Part shown: in pieces, positions 36,476-45,088 of the stretch
Position numbering within the stretch: position 1 is the stretch's first letter
How the letters are laid out: the number at the start of each line of letters is the position of its first letter
NCBI RefSeq assembly: GCF_014892575.1
Contig: NZ_JADBGI010000001.1
Span: 248,001-312,000, forward strand
DNA from: Nocardiopsis coralli
GTDB lineage: Bacteria > Actinomycetota > Actinomycetes > Streptosporangiales > Streptosporangiaceae
Direction of reading: 5' to 3'
DNA length: 64,000 nt
Position numbers and translations under genes: made by a program
The notes under the pieces: model-generated
What the model saw: only the letters and a program-made list of their open reading frames with translations
Database searches by the model: none
What the model was told of the DNA's origin: nothing

Positions 36476-39400
36476 GTGACCGAGCACCCCCGGCCCGACG
36501 ATCCCCGCGCGCTCCCGCAGTTGCCCGCGCAGATCGACCTTCCTGCGACCGAGCGCGAGATCCTCGACCGGTGGTCGAAGGAGAACGTCTTCGAGCGCTC
36601 GCTGGAACAGACCCGCGGCAAGCCGTCCTGGGTCTTCTACGAGGGCCCCCCGACCGCGAACGGTGTGCCCGGTGTGCACCACGTCGAGGCGCGCGCGTTC
36701 AAGGACGTCTTCCCCCGGTTCCGCACGATGCGCGGCTACCACGTCGACCGCAAGGCCGGCTGGGACTGCCACGGCCTGCCCGTCGAGGTCGCCGTGGAGA
36801 AGGAACTCGGCCTGAGCGGCAAGAAGGACATCGAAGAGTTCGGCATCGCCGAGTTCAACGCCCGCTGCCGCGAGTCGGTCATGCGCAACGTCGGCGCGTT
36901 CACGGCCATGACCGAGCGCATGGGGTACTGGGTCAACACCGACGACGCCTACCGCACCATGGACGCCCAGTACGTGGAGTCGGTCTGGTGGGCCCTCAAG
37001 CAGATCTGGGAGAAGGAGCTGCTGGTGCGGGACTACCGCATCAGCCCCTACTGCCCGCGCTGCGGCACCACGCTCTCCGACCACGAGCTGGCGCAGGGCT
37101 ACGAGACGGTGACCGACCCGTCGGTGTACGTGCGGTTCCCGGTGACCTCGGGCCCGCTCGCCTCGCCCGAGCACCCGACCTCGCTGCTGGTGTGGACCAC
37201 GACCCCGTGGACCCTGGTCTCCAACACCGCCGTGGCCGTCCACCCGGACGTGGAGTACGTGGTCGCCACCGACGGCAACGAGCGCCTGGTCGTGGCCCGC
37301 CCGCTGTTCGAGAAGGTGCTCGGCGAGGGCTGGGAGCTCACCGGGGAGCGCTTCGAGGGCGACGAGATGGAGCGCTGGACCTACCAGCGCCCGTTCGAGC
37401 TGGTGCCCTTCGACGAGCCGGCGCACTACGTCGTGCTCGCCGACTACGTGACCGTCGAGGACGGTACCGGTCTGGTGCACCAGTCGCCCGCCTTCGGTGG
37501 CGACGACATGGTGGTCTGCCGCTCCTACGGCCTGCCGGTGGTCAACCCGGTGCGGCCCGACGGCACCTTCGAGGCCGACCTCGACCTGATCGGGGGCGAG
37601 TTCTTCAAGACCGCCGACAAAACCCTGGTGCGCGACCTCAAGCAGCGCGGGCTGCTCTTCCGCCACCAGCAGTACGAGCACTCCTACCCGCACTGCTGGC
37701 GCTGCCACACGCCGCTGCTCTACTACGCGGTCCCCTCCTGGTACATCCGCACGACGGCGATCAAGGACCAGCTCCTGGAGCAGAACCAGGCCACGAACTG
37801 GGTTCCGGAGAACGTCAAGGAGGGCCGCTTCGGCGAGTGGCTGCGCGGCAACGTCGACTGGGCTCTCTCCCGCAACCGGTACTGGGGCACGCCGCTGCCG
37901 ATCTGGGAGTTCCCGGACGGGCGCCAGATCTGCGTGGGTTCGTTGGAGGAACTGAGCGAGCTCAGCGGCCAGGACCTGTCGAACCTGGACCCGCACCGGC
38001 CCTACGTCGACGACATCGTCATCCCGGACCCCGACGCCGACCCGTCGCTGCCCGAGGAGGAACGGGTCGCCCGCCGGGTGCCCGAGGTCATCGACGCCTG
38101 GTTCGACTCCGGTTCCATGCCGTTCGCGCAGTGGGGCGCCCCGCACCGGGAGAAGGAGACCTTCGAGGCCAACTTCCCCGCGCAGTACATCTCCGAGGCC
38201 ATCGACCAGACCCGCGGGTGGTTCTACTCGCTGCTGGCCGTGAGCACACTCGTGTTCGGCCGGAACTCGTTCGAGAACGTGGTCGTGCTCGGCCACATCC
38301 TCGCCGAGGACGGCCGCAAGATGAGCAAGCACCTGGGCAACGTGCTGGAGCCGATCCCGGTGATGGACCGCCACGGCGCGGACGCGCTGCGCTGGTTCAT
38401 GCTGGCCAGCGGTTCGCCGTGGACGGCCCGCCGTGTGGGGCACACGGTGCTGGAGGAGATCGTCCGCAAGGTCCTGCTGACCTACTACAACACGGTCTCC
38501 TTCTTCACCCTGTACGCGAACGCCGGTGAGGGCTGGGACCACACGAAGCTGGCCGACGCCCCGGCGCCGCAGGACCGCCCGCTGCTCGACCGGTGGCTGC
38601 TCTCCGAGCTCAACGAGGTCGTCCGCGACGTCACCGAGGCGATGGACAACTTCGACACCACGGGTGCGGGCCGACGGCTGACCGCGTTCGTCGACGACAT
38701 CTCGAACTGGTACGTGCGCCGCTCGCGCCGCCGGTTCTGGGGCGGTCCTTCGACCCCCGAGGGTGCGTCGGCCTTCGCGACGCTGTTCGAGGCGCTGGAG
38801 ACGGTCACGCTGCTGATGGCCCCGATCGTGCCGTTCCTGACCGAGCACGTGTGGTCGGCGCTGCGCCGTCCGGGTGCGGCCGACTCGGTGCACTTGGCTT
38901 CGTGGCCGGAGTACCGCGAGGACCTGACCGACCCGGAGCTGGCCCGCGACATGGCGCTGACGCGCCGCCTGGTGGAGCTGGGCCGGTCGGCCCGCGTCGA
39001 CCAGGCCGTGCGCACCCGGCAACCGCTGGGACGCGCGCTGGTGGGGGCCGAGGGCTTCGCGGGGCTGCCCGAGCAGCTGCGCGCGCAGGTCGCCGAGGAG
39101 CTGAACGTGCAGTCCCTGGAGTCGCTGTCCACGGTCGGCGGCGACCTGGTCGACTACACGGTCAAGCCGAACTTCCGTGCGCTGGGCAAGCGGTTCGCCA
39201 AGCGCACGCCGCTGGTGGCCAAGGGCATCCAGGCCGCCGACCCGGCCGCCCTGGTCGAGCAGGTGCGCGGCACCGGCTGGGCCCAGGTGGAGGTCGAGGG
39301 CGAGCACGTGGAGGTCAGCGCCGACGAGGTGCTGGTGACCGAGCAGCCGCGTGAGGGCTGGGCGGTGGCCTCGGAGTCGGGGGCGACCGTCGCCCTGGAC

Positions 39401-39676
39401 CTGGAGCTCACACCCGAGCTGCGCCGCGCGGGCCTGGCCCGGGAGATGGTGCGGATGCTCCAGGAGGCGCGCAAGCGCAGCGGCCTGGACGTCTCCGACC
39501 GGATCCACGTGCGCTGGTCGGCCTCGGACGAGGCCGCGCGTGCCCTGGAGGAGCACAGCGAGACCATCGCCGGGGAGGTCCTCGCGGACGTCTTCGCCGC
39601 CGGTGAGGTCGACGGTGACCTGTTCACCACGAGCTCCGAGGAGTTCGGCGTGAGCTTCGGGTTCCGCAAGGCCTGA
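36476..39676 (+). CDS. ileS: Isoleucyl-tRNA synthetase, eukaryote-like type with GXHH signature
   Basis: 1066 residues. Class I synthetase charging tRNA-Ile. HIGH-motif position reads GVHH (residues 66-69, in ANGVPGVHHVEARAFKD); KMSK at 615-618; editing domain with LLVWTTTPWTLVSNTAVAV; C-terminal zinc/anticodon region. Length and blocks such as RTMRGYHVDRKAGWDCHGLP place it with the eukaryote-like IleRS group known to resist mupirocin. GTG 36476 preceded by GAGAGG and controlled by the T-box. Confidence 0.96.
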   Translation: MTEHPRPDDPRALPQLPAQIDLPATEREILDRWSKENVFERSLEQTRGKPSWVFYEGPPTANGVPGVHHVEARAFKDVFPRFRTMRGYHVDRKAGWDCHGLPVEVAVEKELGLSGKKDIEEFGIAEFNARCRESVMRNVGAFTAMTERMGYWVNTDDAYRTMDAQYVESVWWALKQIWEKELLVRDYRISPYCPRCGTTLSDHELAQGYETVTDPSVYVRFPVTSGPLASPEHPTSLLVWTTTPWTLVSNTAVAVHPDVEYVVATDGNERLVVARPLFEKVLGEGWELTGERFEGDEMERWTYQRPFELVPFDEPAHYVVLADYVTVEDGTGLVHQSPAFGGDDMVVCRSYGLPVVNPVRPDGTFEADLDLIGGEFFKTADKTLVRDLKQRGLLFRHQQYEHSYPHCWRCHTPLLYYAVPSWYIRTTAIKDQLLEQNQATNWVPENVKEGRFGEWLRGNVDWALSRNRYWGTPLPIWEFPDGRQICVGSLEELSELSGQDLSNLDPHRPYVDDIVIPDPDADPSLPEEERVARRVPEVIDAWFDSGSMPFAQWGAPHREKETFEANFPAQYISEAIDQTRGWFYSLLAVSTLVFGRNSFENVVVLGHILAEDGRKMSKHLGNVLEPIPVMDRHGADALRWFMLASGSPWTARRVGHTVLEEIVRKVLLTYYNTVSFFTLYANAGEGWDHTKLADAPAPQDRPLLDRWLLSELNEVVRDVTEAMDNFDTTGAGRRLTAFVDDISNWYVRRSRRRFWGGPSTPEGASAFATLFEALETVTLLMAPIVPFLTEHVWSALRRPGAADSVHLASWPEYREDLTDPELARDMALTRRLVELGRSARVDQAVRTRQPLGRALVGAEGFAGLPEQLRAQVAEELNVQSLESLSTVGGDLVDYTVKPNFRALGKRFAKRTPLVAKGIQAADPAALVEQVRGTGWAQVEVEGEHVEVSADEVLVTEQPREGWAVASESGATVALDLELTPELRRAGLAREMVRMLQEARKRSGLDVSDRIHVRWSASDEAARALEEHSETIAGEVLADVFAAGEVDGDLFTTSSEEFGVSFGFRKA

Positions 39677-39686
39677 CGTATCCGCG

Positions 39687-39716
39687 AAAGGGACGGGGCC
39701 GCGGCCCCGTCCCTTT
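39687..39716. terminator. Bidirectional terminator after ileS
   Basis: Perfect 14-bp dyad AAAGGGACGGGGCC / GGCCCCGTCCCTTT, ending in TTT in both directions, between convergent genes. Confidence 0.88.
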
Positions 39717-39791
39717 CCTGTGTCACCGGTCCGGGGTCGGCCTCGGAAGCGCTCTGAGGGCCCGGCAGGGAGTTGCACGGGCCCCGGGTGG

Positions 39792-41276
39792 TCAGCGGGA
39801 GGGGCCGGGCTCCTCGGCGCCGACGGTGTCCGTCTCGCGCTCGGGGGTCTCGTGGTCGCTGTCCACGATGACCGCGTAGGCGACGGCGTGCTCGCCCTCG
39901 TCGCCGGTCTCCTCTGCGGCCTCCTCGGCCTCGGAGCCGTCGGAGGGGTCGCTGTCCGTGCCCTCGTCCTCGTCCTGTTCGTCGACGGGGACCTCGTCCG
40001 CGGTGGTCTCTCCGGCGTCGTCCTGGGCCGCGGGGGACTCGGAGGTCTCGGAGACGCCGTCCTCCGAGGGATCGGCGTCCTCTGTCTCTTCGGCTTCCTC
40101 CGGGCGGTCCTCGTCCGCGGCGTTCTCCGGGAAGTCCCCGTCCGCGGGCTCCCCGTCCTCGTCACTCTCGACGTCGGTTTCGGCGTCGGCGGAGGTCTCG
40201 GAGGTCTCCTCCACGGGCTCGGTCGCCTCGTCGGGGGTCTCGTCAGCCGCGTCCTCGTCGGGCTCGGGGTCGGGCACGACCGCCTCGGCCTCGTCATCAG
40301 CAGGGTCGGCCGACTCGTCGGTGGCCTCGGCTGTGACGGTCTCGTCGTCGGCGTCGGAGGCGGCTTCGGCGGTGTCCTCGTCGGCAGAGGTGTCGTCCTC
40401 TGCGGGGTCTCCCCCGTCGTCCTCGGAACCGTGCGCTTCGGCCGGCTCGGGCTCGGCGGGGTCCGCGCCGACGGCCTCGTCGTGGTCGGAGTCTTCTTCG
40501 TCGCCCCCGGAGGTGACGGTCGCCTCGTCCTCGGTCTCGGAGGGTTCCTCGGCATCGGCCGCGGCGGTGTCCTCGACGGGCTCACTGCCGGCCCCGTCCT
40601 GGACCGTTTCGTCGTCGGCGGTGTGCGCCGTCGCGGGAGCCTCGTCGGGCTCGACCTGCTCGGGCTCGGGGATCTCGTCCTCGTCGGCACCGGACCCGGG
40701 TCCGGTGTCCTCGACGGGATCGGAAGTTCGGGGGGCGGGGCCGCTCTCCTCCTGCTCGGCGTCCGTCGCGCGGACACTGGCGGAGAAGGGGACCTCCTCG
40801 TCGTCGAAGGCCGAGGTACCCGCCGGTTCGGCAGGGGCGGGGGTCGTCTCCTCGGCGGGGGGTTCGGTCGGGGCAGGAACGTGCGCCGAGCCGTGCTCGG
40901 AACCTTCCTCCTCGGGGCCGGTCCCTGACACGTAGGCATCCCGCACCGGCTCGTTCGCCGGTGCGGGCACGCGCCTGGTGTCCTCCGGTTCGGTCGTTGC
41001 AGGCTCGGAACCCACGGCGGTGGCCCCCGTCGCGAGGGCACCTGCCTCCGTCACGGGGACGGACGACTTCCCCAAACCGTCCGTCCCGGAGATGTCGGTT
41101 TCCGGTCTGGTCGTGCCGTACCTCTGCTGCACGAGAGCGCCGATCAAGAGGAGGACGCTCGTGGCGCCGAGTCCCAGTGAGATGAACACCAGGACGGTCT
41201 CGGCGAACACCAGGGCGGACAGCATGACGACGATCGCCGCCAGGACCGCCACGGTCGCAAGGATGCTGAGGATCAC
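39792..41276 (-). CDS. Membrane-anchored, highly acidic disordered protein next to divIVA
   Basis: 494 residues. Two hydrophobic segments at the N-terminus (about residues 2-25 and 28-48, VLVFISLGLGATSVLLLIGA) are followed by about 420 residues dominated by Glu, Asp, Ala, Pro, Ser and Thr with no foldable core and almost no Lys. It would sit in the membrane with a very negative tail. Start GTG 41276; the next ATG would cut helix 1. It lies directly downstream of divIVA; mycobacteria have a small membrane protein (Rv2144c) at the same place, so the first 50 residues may correspond. Function unknown. Confidence 0.75.
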   Translation of the reverse strand: MILSILATVAVLAAIVVMLSALVFAETVLVFISLGLGATSVLLLIGALVQQRYGTTRPETDISGTDGLGKSSVPVTEAGALATGATAVGSEPATTEPEDTRRVPAPANEPVRDAYVSGTGPEEEGSEHGSAHVPAPTEPPAEETTPAPAEPAGTSAFDDEEVPFSASVRATDAEQEESGPAPRTSDPVEDTGPGSGADEDEIPEPEQVEPDEAPATAHTADDETVQDGAGSEPVEDTAAADAEEPSETEDEATVTSGGDEEDSDHDEAVGADPAEPEPAEAHGSEDDGGDPAEDDTSADEDTAEAASDADDETVTAEATDESADPADDEAEAVVPDPEPDEDAADETPDEATEPVEETSETSADAETDVESDEDGEPADGDFPENAADEDRPEEAEETEDADPSEDGVSETSESPAAQDDAGETTADEVPVDEQDEDEGTDSDPSDGSEAEEAAEETGDEGEHAVAYAVIVDSDHETPERETDTVGAEEPGPSR

Positions 41277-41368
41277 GGGTCGACCAAGGCCTTTACACGT
41301 GTCGTACCGGAGTCTTCACTTGTTCGGAGCCGAACGGACCGCTGTGGTCACGGCCGTCGGTGCTGGTG

Positions 41369-42289
41369 TCAGCGCCGCTCGTGCGGGGCTTCACCGGGGT
41401 GGTAACCGCCGTGCTGGGCCGGCTCGGGCTGACCGAACGGGTTGGCACCGGGGTTGGGCTGCTGCTGCATGCCCGGGTTGGCGCCGGACTGCGGACCCAT
41501 CGTCTGGAAGCCACCCGTGGTGTTCGGGTTGATGTCGGCCGACTTGGCCTTCTCTTCCTCGTTCTTGAGCTCGTTGAGCTGCCGCTCGAAGTAGTCCTTC
41601 AGACGGCTGCGGTACTCGCGCTCGAAGTCCTTGAGCACGTTGACCTTGTGCTCGAGCTCCTCGCGCTGCTGCACGAGGCTGCCCATGACCTGGCGGTGGC
41701 GCTCCTGGGCGTCGCGGTCCAGGTTCTCGGAGCGGGCGCGGGCCTCGCCGATGATCTGGTCGGCCTGGCGGCGGGCCTTGCCGAGGATGTCCTCGGACTC
41801 GTGGCGGGCGCGGCCGAGCGTCTCGTCGGCCTCGCGGCGCGCGTCGGAGATCGCCTGGTCGGCCGTCTGCTGGGCCAGGGCCAGGATGCGGGAGGCGGTG
41901 TCCATGTTCTCCTCGCCACCCATGGCGAGGTTGGCACCGGTCATCCCGGCGGGCATCTGGGGAACGGGGGCCTGGGAAGCCTGCTGGGGCTCGGCGGCCT
42001 GGGCCTGAGCCTGGGGCTGCGGGGCGGCGGGCTCGGGCTGAGGGGCCGGCTCGGGGGCGGCCTGCTGCTGCTCCTGGGGCTGCTGGAAGTCCTGCATGCC
42101 GGCGTTGGGCACCTGGCCCCGCAGGCACTCGGCCAGCTTGCCGCGCAGCTCCTCGTTCTCCTGGATGAGGCGGTCGAGCTCGGACTCGACCTCGTCGAGG
42201 AAGGCGTCGACCTCTTCCTCGTCGTAGCCCGGTCGGAGCCGGGTGGTACTGAACTGCTTGTTCCGCACATCGGCGGGTGTCAGCGGCAT
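41369..42289 (-). CDS. divIVA: Polar growth protein DivIVA/Wag31
   Basis: 306 residues. N-terminal DivIVA membrane-binding domain MPLTPADVRNKQFSTTRLRPGYDEEEVDAFLDEVESELDRL (positions 1-42, first turn carries the lipid-insertion residues), Gln/Pro-rich linker (about 65-120), a long coiled coil (about 130-255), and an Asn/Gln/Gly/Pro-rich tail. Marks cell poles and directs wall growth. AAGGAGACGAAC before ATG 42289; two promoters upstream. Confidence 0.96.
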   Translation of the reverse strand: MPLTPADVRNKQFSTTRLRPGYDEEEVDAFLDEVESELDRLIQENEELRGKLAECLRGQVPNAGMQDFQQPQEQQQAAPEPAPQPEPAAPQPQAQAQAAEPQQASQAPVPQMPAGMTGANLAMGGEENMDTASRILALAQQTADQAISDARREADETLGRARHESEDILGKARRQADQIIGEARARSENLDRDAQERHRQVMGSLVQQREELEHKVNVLKDFEREYRSRLKDYFERQLNELKNEEEKAKSADINPNTTGGFQTMGPQSGANPGMQQQPNPGANPFGQPEPAQHGGYHPGEAPHERR

Positions 42290-42327
42290 GTTCGTCTCCT
42301 TGGCGCGCTTGGAGTCTGTCCGTAGGG

Positions 42328-42371
42328 ACGCTACCTGATCGTGACCTTACGGCAATCCAGATCATGACCAA
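42328..42371 (-). promoter_or_regulatory. Two overlapping divIVA promoters
   Basis: Minus strand P1: TTGGTC (42366-42371)-16-TAAGGT (42344-42349). P2: TTGCCG (42350-42355)-16-TAGCGT (42328-42333). The -35 of P2 abuts the -10 of P1, so they cannot both be occupied at once. Confidence 0.5.
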
Positions 42372-42386
42372 GACCACATAACGGAA

Positions 42387-42412
42387 CCCGAGGCTGCTGA
42401 TTCACCCTCGGG
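42387..42412 (-). terminator. Weak hairpin between yggT and divIVA
   Basis: CCCGAGG (42387-42393) / CCTCGGG (42406-42412), 12-base loop, just past the yggT stop. Partial termination would leave divIVA dependent on its own promoters. Confidence 0.5.
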
Positions 42413-42420
42413 TCAGGTCC

Positions 42421-42714
42421 CTAAGCGACTTGCAGTGCCCCGATGAAGCTCATGAGGATCCACACGATGATGAAGAGGACCAGGACACTCAGGTCGAGTG
42501 CGATGCTCCCCAACCGCACCGGCTTGATGAACCTGCGGAGGAACTTCAGGGGTGGGTCGGTGATCGTGTATACGACCTCTGCGAGCACGAGCACGAACCC
42601 GGTGGGGCGCCACGTCCTGGAGAAGGACTGAACCATCTCCAAGACCACTCTCGCGATCAGCACGAACACGAACAGCTGGAGCGCGATGAGCAGCACGGAC
42701 AGGACGATACTCAC
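42421..42714 (-). CDS. YggT-family membrane protein
   Basis: 97 residues, two hydrophobic segments (VLSVLLIALQLFVFVLIARVVL and LDLSVLVLFIIVWILMSFI) flanking the YggT motif YTITDPPLKFLRRFIKPVRLG. Start GTG 42714 with GAGGAACGACC upstream; the longer frame would need a TTG inside that ribosome site. Always found in actinobacterial division clusters between sepF and divIVA; role uncertain. Confidence 0.92.
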   Translation of the reverse strand: MSIVLSVLLIALQLFVFVLIARVVLEMVQSFSRTWRPTGFVLVLAEVVYTITDPPLKFLRRFIKPVRLGSIALDLSVLVLFIIVWILMSFIGALQVA

Positions 42715-42753
42715 GGTCGTTCCTCGACCCAATCTCTGGACAAATGTGATGGT

Positions 42754-43281
42754 CTAGCTCTGATTGAAGAACCCTCGCTCAGCGATCCGCGCCTTGTCTT
42801 CGGCGGTCACCTCGACGTTGGCCGGGGACAGCAGGAACACCTTGTTGGTCACGCGTTCGATACTGCCATGCAGACCGAAGATCAGACCAGCCGCGAAGTC
42901 GACGAGACGCTTGGCGTCGCTGTCGACCATCTCGGTCAGGTTCATGATCACCGGAGTGCCTTCCCGGAAGTGTTCTCCGATCGTACGCGCCTCGTTGTAG
43001 GTGCGCGGATGGAGCGTTGTGATTCGAGCGAGGTCTGCCATCGAGGCGGTCGTGGTCGCTCCACCGCGTCGGTCACCCGTTCCCAGGTAGTCGCCGGTGT
43101 CGGTCACGTCCTCGCCTCGTGTTCCCTCTTCTCGCGGAACGACTGCGTCACGGTCACGCTGCTCGTCCACGACCTCGTCGAAATCGTCGAACTCATCATA
43201 TTCGTCCGCATAGCGGTGATCGTAACGGTCGTCCTCCACGAGGCCGAGGTAGACCGCCATCTTGCGCATCGCGCCGGCCAT
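42754..43281 (-). CDS. sepF: Cell division protein SepF
   Basis: 175 residues. Amphipathic membrane-binding N-terminus ([14 protein letters not shown]), acidic Tyr/Asp/Glu linker, then the SepF core [33 protein letters not shown]...[18 protein letters not shown]...[10 protein letters not shown]. Anchors FtsZ to the membrane in actinobacteria, which lack FtsA. GGAGG lies 7 bases before ATG 43281; a second ATG at 43269 is possible. Confidence 0.96.
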   Translation of the reverse strand: MAGAMRKMAVYLGLVEDDRYDHRYADEYDEFDDFDEVVDEQRDRDAVVPREEGTRGEDVTDTGDYLGTGDRRGGATTTASMADLARITTLHPRTYNEARTIGEHFREGTPVIMNLTEMVDSDAKRLVDFAAGLIFGLHGSIERVTNKVFLLSPANVEVTAEDKARIAERGFFNQS

Positions 43282-43407
43282 CCCATGTCCTCCGTCGTCC
43301 CCGCGGTCTTCACCGCACCCGACATCCTCTGTACTCGCCCGCCAACCCCTGCTGGGTGGGCCGTTCGCTCATCAGGGCGAACTCCGCAGACGGGCTCCAA
43401 GGTCCAT

Positions 43408-43425
43408 GTGGGGACATTACCCCAC
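43408..43425 (-). promoter_or_regulatory. Perfect dyad containing a -10-like hexamer before sepF
   Basis: GTGGGG-ACATTA-CCCCAC; on the minus strand the 6-base spacer reads TAATGT, a fair -10. Lies 7 bases past the ylmE stop and 127 before sepF. Could be promoter plus operator, or a terminator hairpin. Confidence 0.4.
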
Positions 43426-43431
43426 GATCGG

Positions 43432-44145
43432 TTACCGGGCTCCGAGCAACGCCGTACCGATCCGTAGGTGTGTTGCTCCTCGCTCCACCGCGGCCTCGAG
43501 ATCACCACTCATACCCGCAGAGATCACCGTGGCCCGAGGGTAACGATCACGCAACCGGCAGGCCACCTCGTAAAGGCGTGCGAAGGCAGCCGAGGGGTCA
43601 CCGCCCAGGGGCGCGACCGCCATGACACCGCCGATCGAGAGCGCGTCCTGCTCCTCGATACGGTCGGCGAGCTCGAGCGTGTCGGAGGGGGCCACACCGC
43701 CGCGGGGCCCGATGATGCCGGGGCGGGACTCCTCGTCGAGGTCGACCTGGACCAGGCACGTGAGCTCGCGTCCGGCCTCCGCGGCGCTCTTGCCCAGCGC
43801 GCGGGCGAGCTTGGCGCGGTCCACCGAGTGCACGTAGTCGGCGTAGCGGGCCACGGAGCGCGCCTTGTTGCTCTGGAGCTGCCCAACGAAGTGCCAGGTC
43901 AGGTCGAGGTCGGCGGTGGCCTCGGCCTTGGGTGCGGCCTCCTGGTCACGGTTCTCGCCCACGTCGGTCACGCCGAGCGAGGCGAGAATGCGCACATCAC
44001 TGGCGGGGTGGGTCTTGGTCACCGCGATCAGGGACACCTCCTCCGGGCTGCGTCCGGCAGCGGTGCAGGCGGCCTCGATCCTGGACCGTGCGTCCAGGAG
44101 GTTGGCGCGGACCTGCTCGACGCGCTCGGGGTCGGTCTGTGACAC
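43432..44145 (-). CDS. PLP homeostasis protein YggS/YlmE family
   Basis: 237 residues, single-domain alanine-racemase-fold PLP protein: SLIAVTKTHPASDVRIL (PLP Lys), VGENRDQEA, WHFVGQLQSNKARSV, VISAGMSGDLEAAV, LRIGTALLGAR. Controls cellular PLP pools. GTG 44145 chosen: GAGG lies 10 bases upstream and the length matches the family; upstream in-frame ATG 44202 adds non-conserved sequence. Confidence 0.93.
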   Translation of the reverse strand: MSQTDPERVEQVRANLLDARSRIEAACTAAGRSPEEVSLIAVTKTHPASDVRILASLGVTDVGENRDQEAAPKAEATADLDLTWHFVGQLQSNKARSVARYADYVHSVDRAKLARALGKSAAEAGRELTCLVQVDLDEESRPGIIGPRGGVAPSDTLELADRIEEQDALSIGGVMAVAPLGGDPSAAFARLYEVACRLRDRYPRATVISAGMSGDLEAAVERGATHLRIGTALLGAR

Positions 44146-44251
44146 GGTCTCGGTACCTCTTCTCGGGTCGGTAGTACGGCGCCGCGGCCCTTCGACTGAC
44201 ATGGCAGCGCGAGGTCCCGGCCCCGGGCACCGGGACCGGGCTCCGGTCGGC

Positions 44252-44971
44252 TCAGCTGCGCCAGACGAAGGAGGCGAAGCGCCCGGTGGGGGCTCCGCGG
44301 CGGTGGGAGAACAGCTCGGGGCTCTCGAGGGTGCAGCGTCCGTCGGCCTCCAGGCGGCCGATACCGGCCCCGCGCAGCTGGGCGGTCACGGCGGCGAGCA
44401 TGTCGACCCCGGTGGTGCCCTGCCGGGTCGTGGAGGCCGCTTCGGGGGCCAGGCGGGCGGTCTCGGCCTGCATCTCCGCCGGCACCTCGTAGCAGGAACC
44501 ACAGATCGTGGGGCCGAGGAAGACACTGATGCGGTCGAGCCGGGCTCCCTGCCGCACCATCTCCTCGACCAGGCGCACCGCGACCCCTCCGGCTGTTCCC
44601 AGCCTTCCGGAGTGGGCGGCGCCGAGCACGCCCGCCTCTCCGTCGGCGGCCAGGACCGGGAGGCAGTCCGCCGCCAACGAGCCCAGGACCAGGTCGGGGC
44701 GGGTCGTCACGACGGCGTCGCAGGTCCCGACCCCGCCGGGGGCGTCGGCGACCAGGACGTCGCAGCTGTGCACCTGGTTCATCCACACGACCCGGTCGGC
44801 GTCGAACCCGAGCCCGGCAGCGGCGGTGCGGCGGTTGGCCAGGACGGCCTCGCGCTCGTCCCCCGAACCCAGGCCCATGTTGAGCGAGTCGTAAGGGGCG
44901 GTGCTCACACCGCCGGCGCGCTCGGTGACGGCGGCCCGGACTCCGTGGCCGAGATCGACGACGTTTCCCAT
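44252..44971 (-). CDS. pgeF: Purine nucleoside phosphorylase / peptidoglycan editing factor, YfiH/PgeF
   Basis: 239 residues. Laccase-domain family: MNQVHSCDV (His), LAADCLPVLAAD (Cys), GAAHSGRLGTAGG (His; the usual Trp of HAGWRG is replaced), and GPTICGSCYEVP. Members act as zinc purine phosphorylases or remove wrongly built UDP-MurNAc-L-Ser. Start ATG 44971 begins the conserved part. Lies between ftsZ and ylmE as in other actinobacteria. Confidence 0.93.
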   Translation of the reverse strand: MGNVVDLGHGVRAAVTERAGGVSTAPYDSLNMGLGSGDEREAVLANRRTAAAGLGFDADRVVWMNQVHSCDVLVADAPGGVGTCDAVVTTRPDLVLGSLAADCLPVLAADGEAGVLGAAHSGRLGTAGGVAVRLVEEMVRQGARLDRISVFLGPTICGSCYEVPAEMQAETARLAPEAASTTRQGTTGVDMLAAVTAQLRGAGIGRLEADGRCTLESPELFSHRRGAPTGRFASFVWRS

Positions 44972-45028
44972 CGGTGTGCCTGCGGTCCTTCCCTGACCGG
45001 GGGACTGAGGCACCCCCGGGACGGTGAA

Positions 45029-45054
45029 CGGCCCCGCCATGTCGGGCGGGGCCG
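45029..45054 (-). terminator. ftsZ terminator
   Basis: Perfect 10-bp stem CGGCCCCGCC / GGCGGGGCCG, 6-base loop, 35 bases past the ftsZ stop. Confidence 0.65.
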
Positions 45055-45088
45055 GTTGACACGTCGATGGTATCCGGGCGTCGGAGAG

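Noticed and set aside
36443-41041. Open frame of 1532 codons on the minus strand across ileS and the acidic protein gene
   Set aside because: Antisense and frame-shadow of two well-supported genes; its composition is an artefact of GC bias.
44146-44202. Upstream ATG 44202 for the YggS/YlmE gene
   Set aside because: Adds 19 non-conserved Arg-rich residues; GTG 44145 has a spaced ribosome site and gives family length.
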